Source: an uncultured Micavibrio sp.
GTDB taxonomy: Bacteria > Pseudomonadota > Alphaproteobacteria > Micavibrionales > UBA1664
Length of the DNA: 5,640 nucleotides
Direction: 5' to 3'
Assembly (NCBI GenBank): GCA_937896295.1
Contig: CALBME010000151.1
Span: 1 to 5,640, forward strand
This document shows, piece after piece, positions 5,637-5,640 of the stretch. Position numbers and translations under genes: made by a program. Positions within the stretch are counted from its first letter, which is position 1; every line of letters begins with the position of its first letter. Under the pieces are notes generated by a model. It saw nothing but the letters and a program-made list of their open reading frames with translations. It was not told the DNA's origin and ran no database searches.

Positions 5637-5640
5637 ATGG
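5637..5640 (+). CDS. Start of a downstream gene (only the ATG and one base in the window)
   Basis: An ATG follows the pseudokinase stop codon (5634-5636) with no intervening base and has a well-placed GAGGA upstream. The arrangement is typical of translationally coupled operon genes. Nothing can be said about the product from four bases, and the ATG could be fortuitous. Confidence 0.4.

Overview
The window looks like chromosomal DNA of a GC-rich proteobacterium, most likely an alphaproteobacterium. This rests on the composition of most of the genes and on the alphaproteobacterial character of the CarB N-terminus, the AmgK-like kinase and the small basic protein. The assignment is recall-based, without any database search. 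No rRNA, tRNA, CRISPR array, transposase, IS end or phage gene was seen.

Layout: three genes lie on the minus strand and, diverging from them, one long gene lies on the plus strand. Read in the direction of transcription, the minus-strand group is (i) a 139-residue basic protein of unknown function (3402 to 2983), (ii) a 289-residue AmgK-type aminoglycoside-phosphotransferase-fold sugar kinase (2952 to 2083), and (iii) carB, the large subunit of carbamoyl-phosphate synthase (1987 to beyond base 1; the first 662 codons are present). Genes i and ii are 30 bp apart and probably cotranscribed. A 95-bp gap with a GC-rich palindrome and a second hairpin separates ii from carB. The plus-strand gene (3522-5636) encodes a 704-residue protein with a degenerate protein-kinase fold, a long helical region I cannot assign, and one C-terminal transmembrane segment. 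Another gene appears to begin at 5637, directly after its stop codon.

The genes do not form one obvious pathway. carB serves arginine and pyrimidine synthesis. The AmgK-like kinase suggests cell-wall sugar recycling but lacks its usual partners here. The divergent gene suggests a membrane-anchored scaffold or regulatory pseudokinase that acts with the gene downstream of the window.

Two points deserve most attention. First, carB looks mosaic: codons 1 to about 250 are GC-rich and proteobacterial, while the rest is lower in GC and carries wording typical of Bacteroidota CarB, yet the frame is unbroken and the ATP-site residues continue across the seam. Second, the plus-strand pseudokinase has lost the ATP-binding lysine, the catalytic aspartate and the DFG motif while keeping the C-lobe scaffold and gaining a tail anchor.
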